From NCBI GenBank assembly GCA_944319935.1, contig CALUFM010000015.1, positions 1 through 53,288 of the forward strand: DNA of 53,288 nucleotides, written 5' to 3'. The notes under the pieces were generated by a model that was not told the origin of the DNA, made no database searches, and saw nothing but the letters and a program-made list of their open reading frames with translations. Below are positions 1 through 7,494 of the stretch, piece after piece (position 1 is the stretch's first letter; each line of letters begins with the position of its first letter). The translations under genes and the position numbers were made by a program. This DNA is from an uncultured Prevotella sp. (GTDB lineage: Bacteria; Bacteroidota; Bacteroidia; Bacteroidales; Bacteroidaceae).

Positions 1-162
1 TCAACACTATAAAGGTACAACAATTTTCGCTAATCACCAAATTTACAGACATCTATAATTCGTCGAACTCACGTTATTTATATGTTTGTATATAATAAAA
101 CAATTTCAGGGAAACTTTAATCTACATCAAGCTAAATATAATAACGGACAAAAAAATAAAAA

Positions 163-190
163 AGGACAGCCCGTTTTATTGGGCCGTCCT
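163..190 (-). terminator. Rho-independent terminator, minus strand
   Basis: A 10-base stem (163-172 with 181-190, one A/C mismatch) closes an 8-base loop. On the minus strand it is followed by a T-rich run (the A-tract at about 145-162 on the plus strand). It would end transcription of the small minus-strand genes at 206-903. The first 160 bases are A+T-rich and show no gene. Confidence 0.7.
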
Positions 191-205
191 ATTGTTGTTC
201 AGTGA

Positions 206-683
206 TTAAATTCCGTCTGTCTTTTGACCGTTTTCATACCAATAGATGTTCAAGTTCTCGGTTGTCATCCATTGGCAGTTATTTAGTTTGAAGCCGTATT
301 TGTCTTCAAGGGTTGACAGGAAAGACTCGAAGTCGTCATGGTTCTCGGATTCTTGCAGTTCTTCTTCGGTGAGCTTTATGATGTTCAATGCACCGATAGC
401 CAGCACTTAGAAAATCCTCATAAGGCACGGGGTTGCCTGCATCAAGTTCGGCCTTGACTTTAGCTTTCAGTGTTTCACTTTCAGATTGTTCCATACCGGC
501 TGTTGGTTTCGACGTTCCTTCGCCTGACTCCTGTAAATCCTGTGCGGCGCAATTACTAACAGGTGCGTCGCTCTCCTGTGCCGTAAGGCTGTTATCAACT
601 CTCTCATCCGCTGCGTAAGCGGTTGCCTGCTCCGATTGCTCAGTCACAGGTCTTGTTTTTATTTTACTTTTCATTGCAACCAA
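206..683 (-). pseudogene. Small acidic mobile-element protein, apparently frameshifted
   Basis: Two overlapping minus-strand frames look like halves of one protein. The first (336-683) starts with a low-complexity, Glu/Ser/Ala-rich stretch and reaches NPVPYEDFL, then turns into an Arg-rich tail typical of out-of-frame translation. The second (206-406) opens at a GTG and gives a sensible acidic sequence (KLTEEELQESE...) ending YENGQKTDGI. Dropping one A near 407-408 joins them as ...YEDFL-VLAIGALNII... with no stop, giving about 155 residues. I do not recognise the family. It lies just after the helix-turn-helix gene and overlaps its end by about 20 bases, so the two were probably co-transcribed. 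The alternative is two intact overlapping genes, the second started by GTG. Confidence 0.5.
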
Positions 684-903
684 TAAGTTTATCTATGTCC
701 GACTTTTTATAAAAGGACTTGCGTCCACATTTAACGTGGCATAGATACCCTGACTTGTTCCATCGCCATAAGGTATTGGTAGAAACACCAAGCATTTTCG
801 CCACCTCGTCAGGAGTGAGATAAGTCTCAGCCAGTCTCTCCGCCAACCCCATCTTCCGGCCCGCCTCTATTAAAGACAGTCCGAATTCTTTTAGTTCATT
901 CAT
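664..903 (-). CDS. Helix-turn-helix DNA-binding protein (excisionase/MerR-like HTH_17)
   Basis: About 79 residues from the preferred start MNELKEF (an in-frame start at 948 would add 15 residues). The C-terminal half matches the small winged helix-turn-helix type found in Bacteroidetes mobile elements: YLTPDEVAKMLGVSTNTLWRW is the helix-turn-helix, followed by a wing and GRKSFYKKSDIDKLI. Such proteins act as excisionases or as local repressors of element genes. It sits upstream of the frameshifted gene at 206-683 and downstream of four 10-bp direct repeats (1133-1172) that could be its binding sites. The neighbouring integrase fragment and A+T-rich composition support a decayed integrative element. 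The exact role is inferred. Confidence 0.75.
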   Translation of the reverse strand: MNELKEFGLSLIEAGRKMGLAERLAETYLTPDEVAKMLGVSTNTLWRWNKSGYLCHVKCGRKSFYKKSDIDKLIGCNEK

Positions 904-948
904 GCCGACAGCAATACATATATTGGGGTTATTACTGTTGGCCAGCAA

Positions 949-1312
949 TTCTTTAATCGTTTTAATATCGTTGTTTTTTCTGCTTCTTTGTTACGGGATT
1001 TTCAGCCCGATGCGCTCTGTTATCGGAAGCATAAACAGACAATGCCTCCTCGAACAAGACAACGCAAAGTTAAGGCGGTTGAAGCATATTCTCACCCAAG
1101 AAAGGTTTGTTTATATTGGTTTGTTGCGCAGCGTTGTGTCTCGTTGTGTTTCATTGTGTTCCGTTGTAAATATTTGGAAGCCGGTGACTTGCGATTTACA
1201 AACATTGTTGTGTGATATGCTCGGACGAAAGTCGTTGGATAACAGAGACTTATCGTGTTAGAGTAATGCGTAATAGGAAAATCTGGTCTCGTAAAATGGC
1301 AAAAAACAAAAA
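949..1312. other. Non-coding A+T-rich stretch of the mobile remnant
   Basis: No convincing gene is visible on either strand. It holds the 10-bp direct repeats at 1133-1172 and a minus-strand promoter-like box TAACTTTG (plus-strand positions 1065-1072) that may serve the helix-turn-helix gene, although no well-spaced TTG box accompanies it. Confidence 0.4.
1133..1172. repeat. Four tandem 10-bp direct repeats (GTTGTGTYTC)
   Basis: Units begin at 1133, 1143, 1153 and 1163: GTTGTGTCTC, GTTGTGTTTC, ATTGTGTTCC and a partial GTTGTAAATA. A 10-bp spacing puts each copy on the same face of the helix, as in arrays bound by integrase arm domains, excisionases or repressors. It lies about 230 bases upstream of the helix-turn-helix gene. 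Confidence 0.65.
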
Positions 1313-1338
1313 AGCCGCATCCAATCAAGGATACGGCT
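1313..1338 (-). terminator. Rho-independent terminator, minus strand
   Basis: A 10-base stem (1313-1322 with 1329-1338, one mismatch) with loop AATCAA. On the minus strand it runs into a T-rich stretch (A-tract at about 1301-1313 on the plus strand). It is the natural end of the transcript carrying the ATPase gene (1631-2977). Confidence 0.7.
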
Positions 1339-1509
1339 AAAAGTGTGATGAAGTAATATGGTTATTGCCAGAAATTAGTTCCCAATATTGGCCAAGAAAA
1401 ATTACAAGTACACCAAAGTCAAGTTCGGATTTGCGGCAACAATGCCATTTTTATGAAGTACAATATGGCTATTATGGTTTTGGAATATGTATGGTTGAAT
1501 GATATTGCA

Positions 1510-1677
1510 TCATAAGTCCAATGAATTTTCGTTTAACAAAAAATCATAAATGCTCTTGGTTGTTATGCCTGCTTCATTATGATGCACCATGACATCATCA
1601 CCTGCAACGAAATTTTGCTAGAAGAAGTCGTCAACTTCCATCAGGGACATTTCTTCTTGTTTTATCTTCTCCTTCAT
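1510..1677 (-). pseudogene. Possible small ORF interrupted by an amber codon
   Basis: A frame different from the ATPase starts with ATG at 1677 and reads MKEKIKQEEMSLMEVDDFF, then TAG (1618-1620), then continues open as QNFVAGDDVMVHHNEAG and onward to NENSLDL and a TGA at 1510-1512. Its first 45 bases overlap the ATPase 3' end. Both parts have protein-like composition, and the terminator at 1313-1338 follows. I do not recognise the product. It may be a broken gene, a remnant of an ATPase tail, or chance. Confidence 0.25.
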
Positions 1678-2977
1678 TGGCAAGGAGCAACCATTTCCAT
1701 GCAGGAATCACATTTACGCTTTTCCCATCCACCTTGAAACAGTCTTCTTCGTCATCGGTTATAACCAACAATGTGCTGCAACCTGTTGCTGAAGACGCTT
1801 CAAGAAGTCCATTTAATTCACGTTCACGGGTTTCCTTGTCTTCCATGCTCCATGTTACTTGGATTAAATGGACCACTCTGTCTTCACGCTGGATGACAAA
1901 ATCGCATTCACTTTTCCCTTGGTAATATGAAATCTTGTCGGAAGGCTGACGGCGACGGTAAAGTTCCATGAATACCGTATTCTCAAGGTTTTTGCCGTTG
2001 TCGTTGCTCTGCGGCATAAGCACTGCGCCACGAAGCCCGTTGTCAATGCAGTAATATTTGTCCAACGACTTGTGTTCCTTTGCCAACGAGTGACTGTAAC
2101 GTGGTATCCTAACGAACATGAACACATTGCAGGCATAGTCAGACCAAAGGTAAAGGTCGTCTTTGCTGACTTTCAACCCTTGCGACTTGATGTCGTTGTA
2201 GATTGCGTTTATCGATGTCGGCTTGGTAAGGTTTGCCATTATCCGCTTGATGAAATAACGTACCACCCCCGTGTTCCTTATATTGTAATGTTCTGCAAGG
2301 TCACGTAAAATCATCGTGTCGAAGTAGCCGTGAAGCAATTTCAACTGTTCCGACTTTGAACGTGTAAGCACTATCTCAGGAAAAGCGCTTGTATGATTGT
2401 ATTCTTCAAAGGCGTTTTTCAACCGTGCCTTGTCCTGTTCAAGAAACACATCAGTGGCAATTCCATTGAAACGACAGAACTCATTGAAGGAAAGAGGATA
2501 GGTCTCATATTCCAAAGGATAACCACGAAGGGCGGAACCGAGTTCGCTTGAAAGCATGGCGGCATTGCTTCCGCAGATGTAAATGTTCTTGCAATATGAC
2601 TTATATATGCGCAGGACGAAATACTCCCAGCCTTTTATAAGCTGGATTTCGTCAAAAAACATATGGACATCCTTTATCTGTACGTCAGGGAACATCTCCA
2701 TGTAAGAAACTATCACGTCGTCCAGCTCATCGGAAGACATATTGAATAGACGCTCGTCATCGAACCCTATCCACAGTATGTTCCGTTTCGGCACGCTTTC
2801 TTTGACGAGATTGTTTATGGCTATTTCCATCATTGTAGATTTGCCGCATCGCCTTACTCCGGGCACAGTTATTATCTTTTGGCGGTTTATGGGTAATTTT
2901 ACGTCACGTTCAACAACGTCAAAAGGGATGTCGTTCTGTCTTAGCGCAATGAGCGATTTTATAATGTCCTTTCTCAT
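1631..2977 (-). CDS. AAA-family ATPase with DUF4143 C-terminal domain
   Basis: About 448 residues from the start MRKDIIKS. The start at 2998 is less likely because it lies within the promoter box at 2996-3003. The N-terminal AAA_14-type domain has Walker A GVRRCGKST near residue 40, Walker B VHMFFDEIQ near residue 110 and a sensor-like ICGSNA stretch. The C-terminal part has the DUF4143 pattern, including a nuclease-like core (GKSECDFVIQ...HLIQVTW) in which the usual final Lys of a PD-(D/E)xK site is not evident. This family is very common in Bacteroidetes, often in several variable copies; its biological role is not established. Its placement in the integrase-containing remnant suggests acquired cargo. 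Product class is secure, function is not. Confidence 0.85.
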   Translation of the reverse strand: MRKDIIKSLIALRQNDIPFDVVERDVKLPINRQKIITVPGVRRCGKSTMMEIAINNLVKESVPKRNILWIGFDDERLFNMSSDELDDVIVSYMEMFPDVQIKDVHMFFDEIQLIKGWEYFVLRIYKSYCKNIYICGSNAAMLSSELGSALRGYPLEYETYPLSFNEFCRFNGIATDVFLEQDKARLKNAFEEYNHTSAFPEIVLTRSKSEQLKLLHGYFDTMILRDLAEHYNIRNTGVVRYFIKRIMANLTKPTSINAIYNDIKSQGLKVSKDDLYLWSDYACNVFMFVRIPRYSHSLAKEHKSLDKYYCIDNGLRGAVLMPQSNDNGKNLENTVFMELYRRRQPSDKISYYQGKSECDFVIQREDRVVHLIQVTWSMEDKETRERELNGLLEASSATGCSTLLVITDDEEDCFKVDGKSVNVIPAWKWLLLANEGEDKTRRNVPDGS

Positions 2978-2995
2978 ATTTCCTATTTTTGATGA

Positions 2996-3023
2996 CAAAT
3001 ATACACATTATTTCCTAAAACAA
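2996..3023 (-). promoter_or_regulatory. Candidate promoter of the ATPase gene
   Basis: On the minus strand TATATTTG (2996-3003) matches the Bacteroidetes -7 box, with TTG at 3021-3023, 17 bases upstream (slightly short of the usual 19-21). It overlaps the longest possible start of the ATPase and favours the start at 2977. Confidence 0.45.
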
Positions 3024-3083
3024 AGGAAATGTTAGCAAATAATTTCATTCTAAAGAGGAAACAACAAAAGCTCCTTCACCGTA

Positions 3084-3383
3084 TTACCCGATTTTGCTTA
3101 TAACATCTTTCAGCGTTTCATCGTCAATGTCACGATACCTTGCAAAAGCCTTGCTGCCTTCAACATGGCCTGACATCTTGCCTATAATGTTTGGGTCTGC
3201 CACCTGTTTGTAAGCATTGCCCACAAAAGTCCTGCGTGCTATATGGCTGCTTGCCAATTCGTTTATTGGCCGCAGTTCCATTTCGCCTGACTTAGCATTT
3301 CGTACTTCAACCTTCCTCGTAATTTTTCCAACAGGGCACCTTTTAGAACGCAAAAGGCCGCAAAACGCACGGCGAAAGGCCAT
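3084..3383 (-). pseudogene. C-terminal fragment of a tyrosine recombinase (integrase)
   Basis: Only the catalytic C-terminus survives. SSHIARRTFVGNAY contains the HxxR box, SGHVEGSKAFARY contains the second histidine and the probable Tyr nucleophile, and it ends DDETLKDVISKIG. The arm-binding, core-binding and first catalytic Arg regions, normally about 300 further residues, are missing. Recognisable integrase sequence begins at about GKITRKVEV (near 3330); residues before that are translated 22-bp repeat array (3328-3415) and have no integrase character. The fragment cannot be active. It marks the decayed end of a mobile element whose other remains extend to position 1. Whether the repeat array inserted into the gene or a deletion joined them cannot be told from one copy. 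Confidence 0.8.
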
Positions 3384-3415
3384 GTTTCAGGGCGCGAAAG
3401 GCGGCCTTTTGGAAA
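3328..3415. repeat. 22-bp palindrome array A (4 units)
   Basis: Units at 3328-3349, 3350-3371, 3372-3393 and 3394-3415 in exact 22-bp register. The last unit has the near-palindrome GCGAAAGGC G GCCTTTTGG. It adjoins the truncation point of the integrase. See arrays B-H for the same family. Confidence 0.8.
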
Positions 3416-3726
3416 GTCTCTGATTACCAACAGCTTACAAGCGCATATGAGGCGACACGCATAAAAGGCGCAGGACGGCTACGCAGATACGGCCGAGGAA
3501 ACGGCACGATGGCAACGGGGAGGCGGGCGCAAATTAAGATGTTTTTTGACAAAGGCGCAAAATCATTGCGCCAAACATCCGTTATTTAAAATAAAATCAT
3601 TATCTTTGCATGATGATATGCAGAGCTTGGGACGACGAAAACACACGGGCCAAACCGCCGGCATAATCCTTGCTACATCTTATTTGATGAAAAACAACAA
3701 ACATAAAATAACAAAACGCACAAACA
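3416..3726. other. Intergenic region with pepT -7 promoter box
   Basis: No gene visible. A plus-strand TATCTTTG at 3601-3608 matches the -7 consensus and lies 118 bases ahead of pepT; no good TTG box is at the expected spacing. A single unit-like sequence near 3461 (ATAAAAGGCG...) resembles the 22-bp repeat but is out of register. Confidence 0.4.
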
Positions 3727-4950
3727 ATGGACATAATTGAAAGATTCTTGAAGTATGTCAGTTTCGACACACAGTCGGCAGAAGACAGCGAATCTGTGCC
3801 GAGTACGGCGAAACAGCTCGTCTTCGCCAAGTACCTGCGCGACGAACTGAAGGACGAAGGCTTCGACGACGTTGAGATGGACGACAACGGATACGTGTAC
3901 GCCACGCTGAAATCGAACATGAAAAAAGACGTGCCCACAATCGGTTTCATCAGCCATTACGACACGTCACCCGACTGCAGCGGGGCAAACGTAAAGCCGC
4001 GCCTCATAAAGAACTACGACGGGGAGGACATCGAGCTGTCACCCGGCATCGTGTCATCGACAAAGAAATTCCCCGAGCTTCTGGCTCACAAGGGCGAAGA
4101 CATCATCGTGACCGACGGCCACACCCTGCTCGGGGCTGACGACAAGGCTGGCATAGCCGAGATTGTGCAGGCCATGTGCTGGCTGAGAGACCACGACGAG
4201 GTGAAGCACGGCGACATACGCATGGGCTTCAATCCCGACGAGGAAATCGGCATGGGCGCGCACCACTTCGACGTTGAGAAGTTCGGCTGCGAGTGGGCAT
4301 ACACCATGGACGGCGGCGACCTCGGCGACCTTGAGTTTGAGAACTTCAACGCAGCCTCGGCCAAAATCACAATCAAGGGTGTCAGCGTGCATCCCGGATA
4401 CGCCAAGGACAAGATGGTGAACGCCAACCGCCTGGCCGCCGAGTTCGCCACGATGCTGCCCGCCGACGAGACTCCCGAGACAACCGAGGGCTACGAAGGC
4501 TTCTACCATCTGCTCGGCATAGAATCGAACATCGAGAACGCCAAGCTGTCTTACATCATACGCGACCATGACCGCGACCGCTTCGAAGAGCGCAAGGACT
4601 TTATCGAGGAGTGCGCCAAGAAGATGAACGAGAAGTACGGCGAGGGTACGGTCACGGCCGAGGTGAAGGACCAGTACTACAACATGAAGGAGAAAATCGA
4701 CCCGAACATGCATGTCATCGACATCGTGCTGAAGGCCATGCAGGACAGCGGCGTGCCGCCTAAGGTAGAGCCAATACGCGGCGGAACCGACGGGGCGCAG
4801 CTTTCGTTCAAGGGTCTGCCCTGCCCCAACATCTTCGCCGGCGGCGTCAACTTCCACGGGCCATACGAGTTTGTGTCCGTGCAGGTGATGCAGAAAGCCG
4901 TTGACGTGATAATCAACATCTGCAAGATAACCGCTGAATATAACGACTAA
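3727..4950 (+). CDS. pepT: Peptidase T (tripeptide aminopeptidase)
   Basis: 407 residues, the usual length of PepT, a zinc-dependent cytoplasmic M20 peptidase that removes the N-terminal residue from tripeptides. Visible family features are the metal-binding [11 protein letters not shown] near residue 75, [13 protein letters not shown] near 130 with the bridging Asp, the catalytic [14 protein letters not shown] near 167, the [19 protein letters not shown] segment, and the C-terminal [24 protein letters not shown] with the last metal ligand in NFHGPYEF. It stands alone between a mobile remnant and the antiporter. In this group of amino-acid-fermenting bacteria it would finish peptide breakdown. 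Confidence 0.95.
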   Translation: MDIIERFLKYVSFDTQSAEDSESVPSTAKQLVFAKYLRDELKDEGFDDVEMDDNGYVYATLKSNMKKDVPTIGFISHYDTSPDCSGANVKPRLIKNYDGEDIELSPGIVSSTKKFPELLAHKGEDIIVTDGHTLLGADDKAGIAEIVQAMCWLRDHDEVKHGDIRMGFNPDEEIGMGAHHFDVEKFGCEWAYTMDGGDLGDLEFENFNAASAKITIKGVSVHPGYAKDKMVNANRLAAEFATMLPADETPETTEGYEGFYHLLGIESNIENAKLSYIIRDHDRDRFEERKDFIEECAKKMNEKYGEGTVTAEVKDQYYNMKEKIDPNMHVIDIVLKAMQDSGVPPKVEPIRGGTDGAQLSFKGLPCPNIFAGGVNFHGPYEFVSVQVMQKAVDVIINICKITAEYND

Positions 4951-5167
4951 ACATTCAGCAGACAAGTAAACGAGCGACGAGCAGACAAGGATTGTTGTCT
5001 TGCTCGTCACTCGTAAAATGGCATATCCAACGCACTGATAAGCCTTTCCGTTTGCCGACGGCAACTTGCGACTGCATGCCGAAGCAAACATTTCATATTT
5101 ACATCTTCCTTTTAGCCTAACATTTCCACTTGCCTAATCGTCGCTTGTAACTTGTCAACTTAAAACA

Positions 5168-7417
5168 ATGAACGAACTGCCTTATCTCGTAAAAGACCTC
5201 GCGCTGATACTCATCGTTGCGGGGATAGTCACCGTCGTGTTCAAGAAGCTGAAACAGCCGCTCGTGTTAGGCTACGTGATGGCCGGATTCTTGGTCAGCC
5301 CGCACATGCCTTACACAATGTCTGTAATCGACCGCGACGACATCAGCACGTGGGGCGAGATAGGCGTGATATTCCTCTTGTTCTCGTTAGGCCTCGACTT
5401 CTCGTTCAAAAAAATCATGAAGATGGGCGCGTCGCCCATAATATCCACATGCTCGATTGTGTTTTGCATGATGGTGCTTGGCATTGTGACTGGGCATGCC
5501 TTCGGATGGAGCCGCATGGACAGCATATTCCTTGGCGGAATGCTGGCCATGAGTTCAACAACCATCATCTACAAGGCTTTCGACGACCTCGGCCTCAGGC
5601 AGCAACGCTTCGCCGGGTTGGTGATGAGCGTGCTGATACTTGAAGACGTACTCGCCATCGTAATGATGGTGATGCTCTCAGCCATAGCCAACGGCAGCAG
5701 CCCCGACGGCGGCCAGATGCTCGGCAGCGTGGCGAAAATCGCCTTCTTCCTCATCCTCTGGTTCGTCGTAGGCATATTCCTCATACCGTGGATGTTGCGC
5801 TCCGTGCGCAAGCTCATCAACAACGAGACGCTGTTAATCATAGCCCTCGGACTATGCTGCGCCATGGCCGTCCTGTCAACGCAAGTCGGCTTCAGCAGCG
5901 CGTTTGGGGCATTTGTCATGGGGTCAATCCTTGCCGAGACCATCGAGGCCGACAGGATAATAAAGCTCGTCGAGCCGGTGAAAAACCTGTTCGGAGCCGT
6001 GTTCTTCGTATCAGTCGGAATGCTGGTTGACCCACAGATACTCGTCGAATACGCCCTGCCAATCTGCATCCTCGTGCTTGTCATAATATTGGGGCAAGCC
6101 GTATTCGGCACACTCAGTTTCCTCATCAGCGGCCAGTCGCTCAAGTCTGCGATGCAATGCGGCTTCTCGATGGCTCAAATCGGCGAGTTCTCTTTCATCA
6201 TAGCGTCACTCGGCTTGTCGCTCGGCGTCATCGGGAAATTCCTCTACCCCGTCGTTGTTGCCGTCTCGGTCATCACCACTTTCCTAACACCTTACATGAT
6301 AAAGGCCGCCACGCCGTGTTACGCCATGCTCGAACGGCGCATGCCCAAGAAGTGGGCCGCCACACTTAACAACATCACCCTGAGCCGCAGACCAACCCAC
6401 CCTGAACGCAAGTGGAAAAGCCTGCTCGTGCAAATGGCGCGCAACACTGTCATCTACTCAATCCTTTCAGGTGCGGCGATATTCCTAATGCTCACCTTCT
6501 TCCTGCCTTTCGTGCGCCAACTGCTGCCCCACTGGTGGGCTAACGCCGCGTGCGGAGTCTGCACCCTGTTGTTCATCGCCCCGTTCCTGCGCGCCATGGT
6601 CATGAAGAAAAACCACAGCGAAGAGTTCAAGTCGTTGTGGAACGAAAACCCGTACAACAAGTTACCGCTAATATTCACCATCCTCGTGAGGCTCGTTGTG
6701 GCGTCGGCGTTCGTCTTCTACATATGCAACTACCTGACACGCTTCACTAACGCCCTGATGCTCAGCATCGCCTTGGCCGCCGTCGCGCTGATGGTCATAT
6801 CGCGTTCGCTCAAAAGGCGCAGCATAAAAATGGAACGGATGTTCATGCAGAACCTGCGCTCACGCGACATTGCGGCCGAAGTCATGGGGCGCAAACGCCC
6901 TCTTTACGAAGGCCGCTTGCTTGACCGTGACATCCACATCGCCGACATCGACGTGCCTGAAAACTCGCTTTGGGCTGGCAAGACGCTGCGCGAGCTTGAA
7001 CTAAGGAACAAATACGGCGTGCATGTAAGCAGCATCTTGCGCGGCATACAACGCATCAACACGCCCAACGGCGACATGATGATATTCCCTGGTGACAGGC
7101 TTCAGGCCATCGGAAGCGACGACCAACTGACCGCATTAAGCTCTGCCATGAACCGGGAGATACGCGAAAAAGACCCGGAAATTGAAAAACGGGAAATGAA
7201 ATTGCGCCAAGTGATAATCAATGCGGACGGTGCTTTCGCCGGCAAGACAATGAAAGAAAGCGGCATAAGGGACAAATTCAACTGCATGGTGATAGGCATC
7301 GAGGAAGGGAAAGAAAACCTTTCACCAGTTGACCCGTCACGAAAGTTGGAGAAAGACGACATCATCTGGATTGTAGGTGAAGAGGAAGACATCAAGAGGT
7401 TCAACGAAAATAATTAA
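5168..7417 (+). CDS. CPA2-family cation:proton antiporter with two RCK_C domains
   Basis: 749 residues. The N-terminal about 380 residues are a hydrophobic Na+/H+ exchanger domain with about 12 membrane segments and conserved pieces such as GYVMAGFLVSPH, LLFSLGLDFSFKK and AMSSTTIIYKAF. A second hydrophobic stretch follows (about residues 420-550). The cytoplasmic tail carries two RCK_C/TrkA_C modules: DIHIADIDVPENSLWAGKTL to FPGDRLQAIG, and MKLRQVIINADGAFAGKTM to KDDIIWIVGEEED. No NAD-binding RCK_N domain is evident, unlike KefB/KefC. It probably exchanges K+ or Na+ for protons across the inner membrane under control of a ligand sensed by RCK_C. The actual ion cannot be read from sequence. 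The 217 bases before it hold nothing clear. Confidence 0.88.
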   Translation: MNELPYLVKDLALILIVAGIVTVVFKKLKQPLVLGYVMAGFLVSPHMPYTMSVIDRDDISTWGEIGVIFLLFSLGLDFSFKKIMKMGASPIISTCSIVFCMMVLGIVTGHAFGWSRMDSIFLGGMLAMSSTTIIYKAFDDLGLRQQRFAGLVMSVLILEDVLAIVMMVMLSAIANGSSPDGGQMLGSVAKIAFFLILWFVVGIFLIPWMLRSVRKLINNETLLIIALGLCCAMAVLSTQVGFSSAFGAFVMGSILAETIEADRIIKLVEPVKNLFGAVFFVSVGMLVDPQILVEYALPICILVLVIILGQAVFGTLSFLISGQSLKSAMQCGFSMAQIGEFSFIIASLGLSLGVIGKFLYPVVVAVSVITTFLTPYMIKAATPCYAMLERRMPKKWAATLNNITLSRRPTHPERKWKSLLVQMARNTVIYSILSGAAIFLMLTFFLPFVRQLLPHWWANAACGVCTLLFIAPFLRAMVMKKNHSEEFKSLWNENPYNKLPLIFTILVRLVVASAFVFYICNYLTRFTNALMLSIALAAVALMVISRSLKRRSIKMERMFMQNLRSRDIAAEVMGRKRPLYEGRLLDRDIHIADIDVPENSLWAGKTLRELELRNKYGVHVSSILRGIQRINTPNGDMMIFPGDRLQAIGSDDQLTALSSAMNREIREKDPEIEKREMKLRQVIINADGAFAGKTMKESGIRDKFNCMVIGIEEGKENLSPVDPSRKLEKDDIIWIVGEEEDIKRFNENN

Positions 7418-7419
7418 GA

Positions 7420-7483
7420 GTTAAGAATTAAGAGTTAAGAAAATATATATTGTCAGTGACTTTCTTAACTCTTAATTCTCAAC
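7420..7483. terminator. Bidirectional terminator between antiporter and lptD
   Basis: A 23-base inverted repeat (7420-7442 with 7461-7483, one mismatch) of A+T-rich TTAAGA-type repeats, placed between two converging genes. Further imperfect copies of the same TTAAGAATTAAGAG motif extend on both sides (about 7412-7498). Confidence 0.6.
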
Positions 7484-7494
7484 TCTTAACTTTC

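Noticed and set aside
4054..5091. 345-residue minus-strand open frame opposite pepT
   Set aside because: Shadow of pepT with typical antisense composition and no domain.
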